64,000 nucleotides of DNA. It comes from Kaistia dalseonensis. GTDB taxonomy: Bacteria > Pseudomonadota > Alphaproteobacteria > Rhizobiales > Kaistiaceae. The notes beneath the pieces were generated by a model. That model worked only from the letters and a program-made list of their open reading frames with translations. It was not told where the DNA came from and did not search any database. Numbering within the stretch: the first letter of the stretch is position 1; each line of letters begins with the position of its first letter. Shown one piece after another: positions 7,767-16,663 of this stretch. The stretch is from assembly GCF_030814715.1 (NCBI RefSeq), contig NZ_JAUSVO010000004.1:434001-498000 (forward strand). The letters are read 5' to 3'. The translations under genes were made by a program, and so were the position numbers.

Positions 7767-9457
7767 AAGTCATGATCATTGGAGGTGTCGCTGGTGGCGC
7801 ATCCTGCGCCGCTCGCCTTCGCAGGCTGGACGAGACGGCCGAGATCGTTCTCGTGGAACGGGGGCCGTTCGTCTCCTTCGCCAATTGTGGTCTTCCCTAT
7901 CACACCGGCGGCATCATCGCGCGGGAGCAGGATCTGATCGTCGCGAACGAAGCGTATTTCAAGGTCAACCTGAACATCGACGCCCGGACGAGATGCGAGG
8001 CAGTCGCGATCGACAGGAGGGCCAAAACTGTCGACCTGCGATACCTCGATACGGGGGAGGTGACGACGGAGAGCTACGACAAGCTCGTTCTTTCGCCTGG
8101 CGCTCCATCGGTGGTGCCACCCATCCCGGGCATCGACCAGCCTGGCATCTTCCAAATGCGCACCGTGCCTGATGCTCGCGCCGTGCGGGAATGGATCGAG
8201 AAGGGCTCCTTGTTCCTCACAGGAATGAGCAAGTATTCAGGCTTCCAGACTGCCCGTCCCAAGACGCGTGCCGTGGTGGTTGGAGGCGGGTTTATCGGGT
8301 TGGAGATGGCCGAGAACCTGGTCCATCGCGGATTTGACGTGACGGTGATCGAGTTGCGGGACCAGGTTCTCGCCCCGATGGACCGCGAAATGGCGGAGAT
8401 CGTTGAGAGCCATCTCAAACATCACGGTGTCAGCGTCGTGCTCGGTGATGCCGTAACGGCGTTTACCCCAAGGGAGGACGGCGCCATCAAGGTGGCGACC
8501 CGTTCTGGAACCGAGTTTCCGGCCGATATCGTGATCCTTGCGCTCGGTGTGCGCCCGGATACTGCGCTGGCCCGGTCGGCGGGTCTCGAAATCGGAAAGC
8601 TTGGCGGCATTCGCGTTAATGACAACATGCAGACCAGCGACCCGGAGATTTTCGCCGTCGGCGATGCAATCGAGGTGCGCGATACGGTCACGGGGGCGTG
8701 GAGTCTCGTCGCTCTGGCCGGACCGGCCAACCGGCAGGGCCGGATCGCGGCAGACGTGATTGCTGGACGTGACAGCCGCTACAGGGGAACGCAGGGAACG
8801 TCGATCATCGGTCTCTTCGACGGGGCGGCAGCGTGGACGGGCGCGAGCGAGAAGGCGCTGCAGAATGCGGGCCGGCAGGACTACGAGAAGGTCTACCTCT
8901 ATCCCAACTCGAATGCCGGCTACTATCCCGGCGCCAAGCCCATTGCCATGAAAGTCCTGTTCTCCAGGACGGATGGACGCCTTCTTGGTGCGCAGGCGGT
9001 CGGCACGAAAGGAGTCGACAAGCGCATCAGCACCCTTGCGATGGCCATCCAGATGGGCGCAACGGTCTATGATCTCGAGGAGGCCGAGTTGTGCTATGCG
9101 CCGCAGTTCGGAAGCGCCAAGGATGCAGTGAATTTCGCGGGCATGGTTGCTGCAGACGTGCTCCGGGGTGATATGCCCATCTCCCACTGGGGCGACCCTT
9201 CGAAGGCAATCCTGCTCGACGTGCGGGAACCGGCCGAGCTAAGTGTGGAAAGCGTGGCCGGTGCGGTCAACATTCCACTTCGCCAGCTCCGCGAACGGAT
9301 CACCGAACTGCCGCGGGATCGAGACATCCACGTGATCTGCAGGTCGGGCCAGCGCGCCTATTATGCGACGCGCATCCTGCTCCAGAACGGCTATCGGGCA
9401 CACACTATGTCCGGGGGCATGCTCGCCCGTTACCATCGCGGCGTGCTCGACAGCTGA
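7763..9457 (+). CDS. CoA-disulfide/persulfide reductase with rhodanese domain
   Basis: This 564-residue flavoprotein has an N-terminal FAD motif (IIGGVAGGASCAARLRRL), the single active Cys42 in SFANCGLPY typical of CoA-disulfide reductases, and an NAD(P)H motif (VVVGGGFIGLEMAENL). The AVGDA FAD motif and dimerisation domain follow. From about residue 465 there is a rhodanese domain with its own active cysteine (VICRSGQRA). This is the CoADR-RHD architecture, and characterised members reduce CoA or other persulfides. Its start overlaps the end of the SulP gene, implying coupled translation. In this operon it could handle sulfane sulfur linked to the desulfinase; that is inference. Confidence 0.9.
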   Translation: MKVMIIGGVAGGASCAARLRRLDETAEIVLVERGPFVSFANCGLPYHTGGIIAREQDLIVANEAYFKVNLNIDARTRCEAVAIDRRAKTVDLRYLDTGEVTTESYDKLVLSPGAPSVVPPIPGIDQPGIFQMRTVPDARAVREWIEKGSLFLTGMSKYSGFQTARPKTRAVVVGGGFIGLEMAENLVHRGFDVTVIELRDQVLAPMDREMAEIVESHLKHHGVSVVLGDAVTAFTPREDGAIKVATRSGTEFPADIVILALGVRPDTALARSAGLEIGKLGGIRVNDNMQTSDPEIFAVGDAIEVRDTVTGAWSLVALAGPANRQGRIAADVIAGRDSRYRGTQGTSIIGLFDGAAAWTGASEKALQNAGRQDYEKVYLYPNSNAGYYPGAKPIAMKVLFSRTDGRLLGAQAVGTKGVDKRISTLAMAIQMGATVYDLEEAELCYAPQFGSAKDAVNFAGMVAADVLRGDMPISHWGDPSKAILLDVREPAELSVESVAGAVNIPLRQLRERITELPRDRDIHVICRSGQRAYYATRILLQNGYRAHTMSGGMLARYHRGVLDS

Positions 9458-9513
9458 GACCACCGATGTCCTAGAATCCCACCGCCAAGGCGACTGCATT
9501 CGAGGCTCAACCC

Positions 9514-9921
9514 ATGGCATCTATCGAGGAAGCTGCTACCCGGTTCCTCGCCCACATTCTGGAAAGGCCTGATGGACCCATGGCGTTTCGCCTCATTCTG
9601 CAGCCGATCATGGCTGCCATTCTGGCGATCCGCGATGGCGTTCGCGACGGCAAGACCGGTGCGCCATCCTATCTTCTTGCCGTCTTTGGTGCCGCCGAGC
9701 AACGGAGGGAAGCCTTAAGGAACGGATGGCGCTCGACATCGAAGATCGTAATTCTCGCGGCGGTGCTCGATACAATCTATCAGCTCATCGTGTATCAGGC
9801 CGTCCGCCCCGGTGAAGTCATGGTCATCGCCATTGTGCTCGCGATCGTTCCGTACACGATCTTGCGCGGTCCGGTAGCGCGGATCGTCAGGTGGGCGCGG
9901 GCACCGGCCGAGAAGGTCTGA
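9514..9921 (+). CDS. Small membrane protein of unknown function
   Basis: The 135-residue product has two or three hydrophobic stretches in its C-terminal half (IVILAAVLDTIYQLIVYQAV and VMVIAIVLAIVPYTILRG) after an amphipathic N-terminus with a hydrophobic patch (LILQPIMAAILAI). I recognise no family. GAGG lies eight bases before the ATG. It follows the reductase by 56 bp on the same strand and is probably the last gene of the sulfur operon. The DNA to the right is mobile debris. Confidence 0.7.
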   Translation: MASIEEAATRFLAHILERPDGPMAFRLILQPIMAAILAIRDGVRDGKTGAPSYLLAVFGAAEQRREALRNGWRSTSKIVILAAVLDTIYQLIVYQAVRPGEVMVIAIVLAIVPYTILRGPVARIVRWARAPAEKV

Positions 9922-10314
9922 CAGCGGCCGCTAGCAGTTGCCAGCCGGTTGATCCATCGTCCGAGCCGACCCGACCACCCTTCTGGGATCGGGGGACGCT
10001 GAATCTGCTGAATTCAATGAAGGGAGAAAGCCTCGGCGAACAAGTCCGTCGAGCCGAACACGGTGCCCCACGACTGGAGCGAGCTCTACTCAATAAATAC
10101 CCTGTCGCGCATCGATCGAGAGCCCTGTCGGACCCGCGAGGAATGAAGCGCACCGAACTCGCCTATGGCTTGCAGAGGAGACGACCGAGGTCGAGCGCTG
10201 GGCCCAAAGGGACTGCTTGGCAACGTCTCTGCTTGCTCTGCCCGCTGAGAACTGGATCGTTTGAAGCTGGAGTTTTCCGCTCGATTTTCCCGGCTGGGAG
10301 AGGAGCGGAGCAGC
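9922..10314. other. No gene; leads into IS3-type left end
   Basis: About 390 bp have no recognisable protein on either strand. The last 70 bp (about 10245-10314) resemble the sequence at 42980-43050 and form the leader of an IS3-type OrfA, so they mark the left part of a decayed insertion sequence. Confidence 0.5.
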
Positions 10315-10568
10315 ATGAAGGCATCGAAGTTCAGCGAGGCGCGAGATGAGCGTTTATCCTGAAGCAGGGCGAGGGAGGTACGCCGGTTGCGGAGATCTGC
10401 CGCAAGGCGGGGATCAGCCAGGCGACCTATTTCAACTGGAAGAAGCGGTACGGCGGCCTGCTGCCTGACGAGATGCGGCGGTTGAAGTCCCTGGAAGACG
10501 AGAATGCGCGGCTGAAGAAGATCGTGGCGGAGCTGACGCTGGACCGCGAGATGCTGCAGGACCATTCG
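10315..10568 (+). pseudogene. IS3-family OrfA, frameshifted and truncated
   Basis: From ATG at 10315 the frame reads MKASKFSEAR and then shifts. The second frame gives FILKQGEGGTPVAEICRKAG, ISQATYFNWKKRYGGLLPDE and LKKIVAELTLDREMLQD, a typical IS3-family (IS407-like) OrfA with helix-turn-helix and leucine zipper. After MLQD the homology stops at the boundary of the 187-bp inverted-repeat element, and no orfB follows. It is a dead remnant. Confidence 0.8.
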
Positions 10569-10755
10569 TGTGAATAGGCGCGGAATGGAGGCATCGGCTT
10601 AGGTCGACCTAACTATCTGATTTTCATCATAAATCCTAAATACACTCGGGTCACGCTCGGCGCCGATCGAGGCCCCTGTAGACATAGAATTTCTGAAGTA
10701 CTCTCAATGAGTTGAAGCCATCTGGCGCGGGGGCCTGCTTGGGCGCTTGTTCACA
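10569..10755 (+). repeat. 187-bp MITE-like element, copy 1
   Basis: The segment starts TGTGAATAGGCGC and ends GGCGCTTGTTCACA, imperfect terminal inverted repeats. It has no open frame of note. A second copy of 188 bp in the same orientation lies at 43055-43242 and is similar along its length, for example in CGGCGCCGATCGAGGC and GAGTTGAAGCCATCTGG. Each copy directly abuts a truncated IS3-type left end. Size, inverted repeats and lack of coding suit a non-autonomous element; the parent transposase is not in the window. Confidence 0.7.
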
Positions 10756-11059
10756 CAAGGAGACTTCACGGCGACGCGGAGCCGGCTTCAAAAGAGCCTC
10801 GAAGAGCCATCAAGGAGCCTTCTAAGAGTCTTCGAAAGACCGCAGCGATCCCGAACGGTGGGATTTGGCCTGCTGCTGAGGACGGGACGCTGGGCCAAGC
10901 AGAGATCGAATGGGACTGCAGACGTCGTGATTCCCCGAATCACTCGCCAATAGGGCAGTGTCCGGTCCCAGCAGCGCCAATGCCGCCAAGACCTGCGTTC
11001 GACCGCTCATTCAGCCGGGTTAAGGTGATATTGCCATTGCTGATCCACTGCTTCTCAGA
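10756..11059. other. No recognisable gene
   Basis: About 300 bp between the MITE-like element and the end of the NHL gene. Short frames occur but none is convincing. The stretch is downstream of the leftward amidase/ABC operon and may hold its transcription end; I see no clear hairpin with a T-run. Confidence 0.5.
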
Positions 11060-11923
11060 TCAAATGCGGATCAGCTTCGTGACAGAGCTCGGATCGATTT
11101 CAGCAAGATAGATGTCTCCGAACCGGTCGACAGCAAGGCCATGGGCGCCGTTCAAAGACGGGCGGGCCCGGCCGATTCTGTGACCGTCAGGTGCGAAGGC
11201 GTGGAGGCTCGGAATCTGATCGCTGACAAAGATCGTGCCGTCGGCCTGTTCGAACAGATCCATCGGCCGGCAGAGGCCGTCCCAGTTCTGCAGCCAGTTT
11301 CCCGATCGGTCGAAGACCTGTACCCGATCGTTCTCGCGATCGCAGACGAGCAGCCGGTTCTGGCGGTCGACCAGGATCGCATGCGGCGTCATGAACTCGC
11401 CGTCTCCCGTCCCGACCGAGCCGAAGCTTGACAGCCAGCCGCCATCGGCGCCGAAGCGGTGGATGCGCGCGTTGCCATAACCGTCGGCGACATAGATCTC
11501 ACCGTCGCCGGCGACAGCCGCCTGGGTCGGATGGTTGAACGGCCTCTCCCAGCTCGGAACGCGGCGTTCGCCGAGCGCGAACAGCAGCGCGCCGTCGGAG
11601 GAGAAGAGGAGGATCTGGTGCGCGTCGCGGTCGGCGATCAGCACGCGGTCCTGCGCGTCGATACGGATGCCATGCGCGTCGAACACCTGGCCGGTGCCAT
11701 AGCTGAACAGGAATTCGCCATCCGGCGCAAAGACGACGGCAGGCGTCGCCGCCCGCCGCAGCACATGCAGCCGGCCGAGGCGGTCGACCGCGACCTGGCT
11801 GACGCGCGCCGCCGCGATATCGGTCGGCAGCCTGCCCCAATGACGGATCACGTCGTAGAAGACGCCCGCCAGAACGATGCGTCCGGTCTCGGCGATGTCC
11901 GGCCTAACGGCGGGGTTCGGCAT
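11060..11923 (-). CDS. NHL-repeat beta-propeller protein
   Basis: The 287-residue protein has repeated NHL-type blades (VDRLGRLHVL, IDAQDRVLIADRDAHQILLF, EIYVADGYGNARIHRF, LVCDRENDRVQVFD), predicting a six-bladed propeller. No signal peptide or membrane segment is evident, so it is likely cytoplasmic. NHL propellers bind ligands or act as lactonase- or lyase-like enzymes; here the activity is unknown. It overlaps the racemase-like gene by 20 bp and ends the leftward operon with amidase and ABC importer, suggesting a role in handling the imported compound. Confidence 0.82.
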   Translation of the reverse strand: MPNPAVRPDIAETGRIVLAGVFYDVIRHWGRLPTDIAAARVSQVAVDRLGRLHVLRRAATPAVVFAPDGEFLFSYGTGQVFDAHGIRIDAQDRVLIADRDAHQILLFSSDGALLFALGERRVPSWERPFNHPTQAAVAGDGEIYVADGYGNARIHRFGADGGWLSSFGSVGTGDGEFMTPHAILVDRQNRLLVCDRENDRVQVFDRSGNWLQNWDGLCRPMDLFEQADGTIFVSDQIPSLHAFAPDGHRIGRARPSLNGAHGLAVDRFGDIYLAEIDPSSVTKLIRI

Positions 11924-12665
11924 GGGAAGCGTCCATATAGGCGGAGAGAGCGGCCGGCAGGCCGATTGCGGTCTTGAAAACCGGGCGCTTGAAGGAGCCG
12001 CGGGTCGCCTTGCGGGGGCTGAGCGCCACCAGCGCTTCCGCCTGCTTTACGGCGGCGGCGATCGGATCGATGATCGGCACGGGAATGCGATCGCGAACTT
12101 TTCGCGCGAGACCGGCGAGCGGCGCACCGGCGAAGATCATCGCGTGCGCGTCCTCAGCGTCGATCGCGTGATTGGCGAGGGCCACCAGCGCTTCGAGATT
12201 GTCGTCCTGGACGTCGGCGATTGAGTCGAACGAGCGGTCGAGGCCGTAAATGCCGGCGCAGCGGCCCATCAGCCCATGCATCTCGACGCAGTCGCGATAC
12301 CAGCCATTGAAAGCGCTCGACAGGGCGACAAGGGCGAAACGCTGGCCAAGCATGCAGGCGGTCAGCATGGCCGCCTCCGAGATGCCGATCACCGGCAGAT
12401 CGAACATTTCGCGCGCGCCGAACAGGCCCGGATCGCCATAGGCGGCGATGATCACGGCATCGACCTCGCGATACGCCTCGGCGATCATGTCGAGCACGAT
12501 CGCGCCGCCGATCTGCGCTTCGGCGCGAGTCGAGATATAGGGCACGCCGAGCCGCGCCGTCATAGGAACCAGTTCCGTTCCGGCCGCCGTCACCGCTCGG
12601 CCGGCCTCGATCATCAGCTCCGTGACCGATTCGGTCGTATTGGGATTCAGGACCAGGATGCGCAA
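11904..12665 (-). CDS. Asp/Glu/hydantoin racemase superfamily protein lacking both catalytic Cys
   Basis: The 253-residue protein begins MRILVLNPNTTESVTELM, the signature of the Asp/Glu/hydantoin racemase family. The initiator is TTG, preceded by GGAGA. Cofactor-independent racemases use two cysteines, usually in a C-F-x-D-P-G-like and a G-C-A-G-like motif. Here the matching positions read AAYGDPGLF and FAGAPLAG, so both cysteines are absent although the fold motifs are kept. It may bind its ligand or catalyse a different reaction, such as decarboxylation or isomerisation. It sits 44 bp after the amidase and overlaps the NHL gene, so it belongs to the same operon. A simple racemase label would be risky. 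Confidence 0.8.
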   Translation of the reverse strand: MRILVLNPNTTESVTELMIEAGRAVTAAGTELVPMTARLGVPYISTRAEAQIGGAIVLDMIAEAYREVDAVIIAAYGDPGLFGAREMFDLPVIGISEAAMLTACMLGQRFALVALSSAFNGWYRDCVEMHGLMGRCAGIYGLDRSFDSIADVQDDNLEALVALANHAIDAEDAHAMIFAGAPLAGLARKVRDRIPVPIIDPIAAAVKQAEALVALSPRKATRGSFKRPVFKTAIGLPAALSAYMDASHAEPRR

Positions 12666-12709
12666 AAACTTCGTCTCCGCTTGGATCGATGCCGCCTTGG
12701 TGCGGCTGT

Positions 12710-14050
12710 TTATTGAGTTCCGGCCGATACCGGCCGCGCTCGTTCGAGCCAGGCAGCGGTGGAAAGCAAGCGCCGGTCCTGTCGCGTTCCACTCACGAGT
12801 TGCACGCCGAGCGGCAGGCCATGCGCGCCTTGGAGCAGCGGCAGGCTGATCGCGGGTACACCGAGCAGCGTCCAGAGCGAGGCAAAGATCGGATCGCCGG
12901 TGCCATCGGAGCGGAGCGGCGCCACACCGATTGCGGACGGGGTCAACGCAGCGTCATAGGGCGCGATGATCTGGTCAAACAGGCACCGGAGCGTGTCGCG
13001 AGCTGCCCAAGCGTCAAGAAACGCCGTAGCCGAAACACGCTGTCCGTCTTCGATGATGCGGACAAGGACATCGGCCATCAGCGGACGGGCTTTGTCAAAA
13101 TCCTCGCGATAGGTCTGAGCGATGCCGGCTGCCATTATCATGCTGAGAATATCGGCGGCGGCATCGAAGGCGGGGGGCAGGTCGACGATGTCGATCGCTC
13201 CATCCAGGCTTTCGACGAGCGCCTCCAGGCCGGCGCGGGTTGTCGGATCGGTGCGCAGCCAATAAGGGCTGCGGATGAAAGCGAGACGCGGTCGGCCATT
13301 GATCGGTGACGTGGCTTCAACCAAGCCGGCCGTCGAGAGGCCAAGACTCTGCTCGTCGAGCGGATCCTCGCCGCCGATCGCCTCGACCACAAAGGCGGCG
13401 TCGGCGGTGCTCCTGGTGATGATGCCGGGATGATCGAGCAGGCTTGATTGCTTCAGAATGCCGGTCCGCGGCAGCAGGCCGAGGCTCGGCTTGTAGCCGA
13501 CGACGCCGCAGAACGAGGCCGGGCGGATCGTCGAGCCATTGGTCTGGGTCGAAAGGGCCACTGGCACCATGAAGGCGGCGACTGCCGCCGCCGAGCCGCT
13601 CGACGAGCCGCCGGGCGTGCGGTCGAGCGCATGCGGGTTGCGCGTAGGCCCGGCAACGTAGACGGCATGCTCGGACGTGACCGTCTTGCCGAGAATGATG
13701 GCCCCGGCCGAACGCAGCCGCTCGACGATCGTCGCATCGGCTTGCGGCCGACGGCCCTTATGGATCGGCGTGCCATACTCAGTCGGCATGTCGGCGGTGT
13801 CGATGATGTCCTTCACGCCGACCGGCAGTCCGTGCAGTGGTCCGAGCGTCGCCCCGCTTGCGCGGACCGCGTCCGCCTCGGTCGCCGCTGCAAGCGCCTG
13901 GCCGCGATCGAGCCAGGCCCATGCCTGGATATCGGGCTCGAGCGCATCGATCCGCGCGAGATGTGCCTCAATGACCGCGCGTGCGGACACGGTGCCGGCG
14001 CGAAGCCTTTGCACCAGTTCTCGGGCCGAAAGCTGAAACAGGGCTTCCAT
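12710..14050 (-). CDS. Amidase-signature family hydrolase
   Basis: The 446-residue protein has the Ser-cisSer-Lys catalytic set: Lys in GLPVGVKDIID and the Gly/Ser-rich signature TPGGSSSGSAAAVA. I take the ATG at 14050; a TTG at 14083 in the same frame would overlap the permease gene. The family hydrolyses amides to carboxylate and ammonia (or carbamoyl substrates). It follows the ABC permease directly and precedes the racemase-like gene, so the operon probably imports an amide-type compound and cleaves it. The substrate cannot be told from sequence. Confidence 0.88.
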   Translation of the reverse strand: MEALFQLSARELVQRLRAGTVSARAVIEAHLARIDALEPDIQAWAWLDRGQALAAATEADAVRASGATLGPLHGLPVGVKDIIDTADMPTEYGTPIHKGRRPQADATIVERLRSAGAIILGKTVTSEHAVYVAGPTRNPHALDRTPGGSSSGSAAAVAAFMVPVALSTQTNGSTIRPASFCGVVGYKPSLGLLPRTGILKQSSLLDHPGIITRSTADAAFVVEAIGGEDPLDEQSLGLSTAGLVEATSPINGRPRLAFIRSPYWLRTDPTTRAGLEALVESLDGAIDIVDLPPAFDAAADILSMIMAAGIAQTYREDFDKARPLMADVLVRIIEDGQRVSATAFLDAWAARDTLRCLFDQIIAPYDAALTPSAIGVAPLRSDGTGDPIFASLWTLLGVPAISLPLLQGAHGLPLGVQLVSGTRQDRRLLSTAAWLERARPVSAGTQ

Positions 14051-14055
14051 CTCGG

Positions 14056-14913
14056 TCACCGTCGCTGCGAGGGCGGCGCCCAAGCGAGCCAGCGGGCGGA
14101 GAGCCGGCCGATCGCCCAGTAGCTGATCGAGGTGTAGACGATGAACAGCAGCGCGATGAAGAACATCCGGTCGAGATAGGCGAATTGCTGCGCGTAGACG
14201 ATGATGTAGCCAAGGCCCGATTGCGCGCCGAGATATTCGGCGCCGAGCACCGCGCTCCAGCCGGCGCCGAGGCTGAGCAATATGGTCGAGCGCATTGCCG
14301 GGAAGATCGCCGGCAACACGATCGTTCGGCAGAGCGTCCAGCGGGACGCGCCGAGCGAACGGGCGTTATCGATATATATCTGCGGCACGTTGCGGACGGC
14401 ATTGACCGTGCCGGCAAAGACGATGACGCCGATGCCATAGGCGACGAACAGCACCTCGCCGAGGAAATAGGTGCCGAACCAGAGCTGGAATAGCGGCACC
14501 ATGGCGAGCAGCGGCAGCGTGCGCAGGAATTGCAGCGGCCAGTCGAATAGCCGCCGCGTCCAGCGCGACCAAGAGACGGCGAGCCCAAACAAGAGGCCGG
14601 CTGCGCCGCCGACGGCAAGGCCGATCGCCAGGCGGCCTATCGTGTCGATCGAATGCGACGCGACAGCAAGGAACGCCGCCGGATAGGACCGCGCAGCGCC
14701 ATCGGCAACAGCGGGAACGCCGAATCCGCCCTGCCAATAGTCCGACATTGCCAGGAAGGTGTTGGTGAACAGCACTTGCCAGCCGGCGATCATCGGCTCG
14801 CCCGGTTGCGCCTCGGCGGTATAGACCATCGACAGGACCTGCCAGATGGCGGCGAGCGTCAGAAAGACGGCGACCGAGATCCAGCGATCGCGATGGACAT
14901 GGCTCGTTATCAT
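14056..14913 (-). CDS. ABC transporter permease (SsuC/TauC-like)
   Basis: The 285-residue inner-membrane protein has about six hydrophobic segments and the EAA loop of binding-protein-dependent permeases (DNARSLGASRWTLCRTIVLPA). It resembles permeases for nitrate, sulfonate or taurine. Its start overlaps the ATPase gene by 4 bp. It is the second permease of the operon, with the other at 15783-16634, so the importer is likely a heterodimer in the membrane. Confidence 0.9.
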   Translation of the reverse strand: MITSHVHRDRWISVAVFLTLAAIWQVLSMVYTAEAQPGEPMIAGWQVLFTNTFLAMSDYWQGGFGVPAVADGAARSYPAAFLAVASHSIDTIGRLAIGLAVGGAAGLLFGLAVSWSRWTRRLFDWPLQFLRTLPLLAMVPLFQLWFGTYFLGEVLFVAYGIGVIVFAGTVNAVRNVPQIYIDNARSLGASRWTLCRTIVLPAIFPAMRSTILLSLGAGWSAVLGAEYLGAQSGLGYIIVYAQQFAYLDRMFFIALLFIVYTSISYWAIGRLSARWLAWAPPSQRR

Positions 14914-15737
14914 GACGCGGCCCCATCCTGGACGATGGCCAATGGCTTGGCCCGCTTTTCAAGGCCGAGATGGGCGAGGAGCTTATGCTTGATCGCCACC
15001 ATGTCCGGCAGAAGCAGACTGTCGGTCGAGCGCGGCCGCTCGGCTGTGACCGCGAGATCGTCGACGAGATGGCCGCTGTGAAACACCAGGATGCGGTCGG
15101 CGAGGCTAAGCGCCTCGTCGACATCGTGGGTGACGAACAGAACGGTGCGCCGCGCTGCCGCGCCGCCTTCGTCCCACAGATCGAGTAGCACCGATTGCAA
15201 CTGGTGCCGGGTGACATAGTCGAGCGCGCCGAACGGCTCGTCGAGCAGCAGCACGCGGCTGCCATTGGCGAAGACGGTGGCGATGGCGACCCGCTTCAGC
15301 ATGCCGCCGGAGAGTTCGCGCGGCCAGGCCTTCTCGACATGGCCGAGGCCGACGCGCTCGAGATAGGTGCGCGCGATCTCCCGTCTTTGTGCTGCCGGGA
15401 CGCCACGGCATTTCAGGCCATATTCGACATTGTCGATAACGCGCATCCAGGGGAACACGCTGTCCTTCTGGAACACCATGCCGCGTTCGCGGCCCGGCCC
15501 CGAGATCTCCCTGCCGGCGACCGCTATGCCGCCGTCGGACGGTTCGAGCAGGCCGGCGACCATCTGCAAAAGGGTGGTCTTGCCGCAGCCCGAGGGGCCG
15601 ACCAAGCAGACGAATTCGCCCTCCTTGATGACCACCGAGACGTTGTCAACGGCCTTCACCATCTGCCCGTCGGCGCGCTGGAAGGTACGATTGACGTGGA
15701 CGATCTCGATCATGCGGGAATTAGCGGCACTGTTCAT
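14910..15737 (-). CDS. ABC transporter ATP-binding protein (SsuB/TauB-like)
   Basis: The 275-residue ATPase shows Walker A (GPSGCGKTT), Q-loop, signature motif LSGGMLKR and Walker B (VLLLDEPFGALD), then the switch His in VTHDVDEAL. It groups with nitrate/sulfonate/taurine importer ATPases. It lies between the two permease genes and overlaps the downstream permease start in an ATGA arrangement. It energises uptake of the solute caught by the binding protein at 16664-17995. Confidence 0.92.
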   Translation of the reverse strand: MNSAANSRMIEIVHVNRTFQRADGQMVKAVDNVSVVIKEGEFVCLVGPSGCGKTTLLQMVAGLLEPSDGGIAVAGREISGPGRERGMVFQKDSVFPWMRVIDNVEYGLKCRGVPAAQRREIARTYLERVGLGHVEKAWPRELSGGMLKRVAIATVFANGSRVLLLDEPFGALDYVTRHQLQSVLLDLWDEGGAAARRTVLFVTHDVDEALSLADRILVFHSGHLVDDLAVTAERPRSTDSLLLPDMVAIKHKLLAHLGLEKRAKPLAIVQDGAAS

Positions 15738-15782
15738 GGCATCGGCCTCAAGGCTTTCGGGCGGTCCGCCCGGAACAGGGGA

Positions 15783-16634
15783 CTAGCGCGACGCGGCGCT
15801 CCATTTGGCGGTACGGGCAACGGCAAAGGCGGCGACCGCGTCGACGACGATGGCGGCGAGCCCGAGCATCAGCAGCGTCGCCATGATGCCCTGTGGGTCG
15901 GTCGCGCCGGCGAGCACTTCGAGCACTTTGCCGACGCCTGATTGCGAGCCGAGCAACTCTGCAATTGCCTCAAGGCCCCAGGCGCCGGCCAGCGCGATGC
16001 GGAGACCGCCGAGGATTTCGGGGACGGTCGCCGGGATCAGGATATCGCGCACGATCCCGGCCGGTGTCGCACCGAGCGTGCGCGCGGATTCCTCATAGAC
16101 CGGGTCGAGATTGGTCGCGGCGCGCTGCGCGAACAGATAGAGGATGACGATGACATAGAAGATGACGAGGCAAACGGCGCTCGCCCGTCCGACGCCGAAC
16201 CAGATCAGCAGGAAGGGTGCTGCGACCAGGATCGGCACGGTACCGGCGGTCATCATCACAGGATCGATGATGGCACGGATGATGCCGAAGCGGGCCGACA
16301 GCAGGCCGGCGAGAATACCGATTACCGAGCCGATCACGACCGCGATCGCCACGTTCTCGGCAGTATAGATCAGGTTGCCATAGAGGTTGGCTTCCTCGAC
16401 TCCATAGTATGAGAGCGCCGGGGCCGACCAGAAATCGGCGACCAGCCGTTCGACGACGCCGCGCGGTGTCGGCAGGATGATCGCCGGCAGGCCTAGCGTC
16501 AGCACCTGCCATACGAGCACGAACAGCACCACACCGGCGAGCCGCAACGGATCGAGGATCGCTAGCAGTATCCTGGCACGCGAGAGCAACGAGGGTGATG
16601 GCCGGGTCAGAACATCAGGGGCTACCAATGTCAT
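15783..16634 (-). CDS. ABC transporter permease (SsuC-like)
   Basis: The 283-residue permease has about six membrane segments and an EAA loop (ESARTLGATPAGIVRDILIPA). I choose the ATG at 16634 because GAGAGGAG lies seven bases upstream; a GTG ten codons earlier overlaps the preceding gene. It follows the binding-protein gene by about 30 bp and precedes the ATPase by 45 bp in one leftward operon. Confidence 0.9.
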   Translation of the reverse strand: MTLVAPDVLTRPSPSLLSRARILLAILDPLRLAGVVLFVLVWQVLTLGLPAIILPTPRGVVERLVADFWSAPALSYYGVEEANLYGNLIYTAENVAIAVVIGSVIGILAGLLSARFGIIRAIIDPVMMTAGTVPILVAAPFLLIWFGVGRASAVCLVIFYVIVILYLFAQRAATNLDPVYEESARTLGATPAGIVRDILIPATVPEILGGLRIALAGAWGLEAIAELLGSQSGVGKVLEVLAGATDPQGIMATLLMLGLAAIVVDAVAAFAVARTAKWSAASR

Positions 16635-16663
16635 CGGATCGCTCCTCTCGCGTGCACGGTTCA

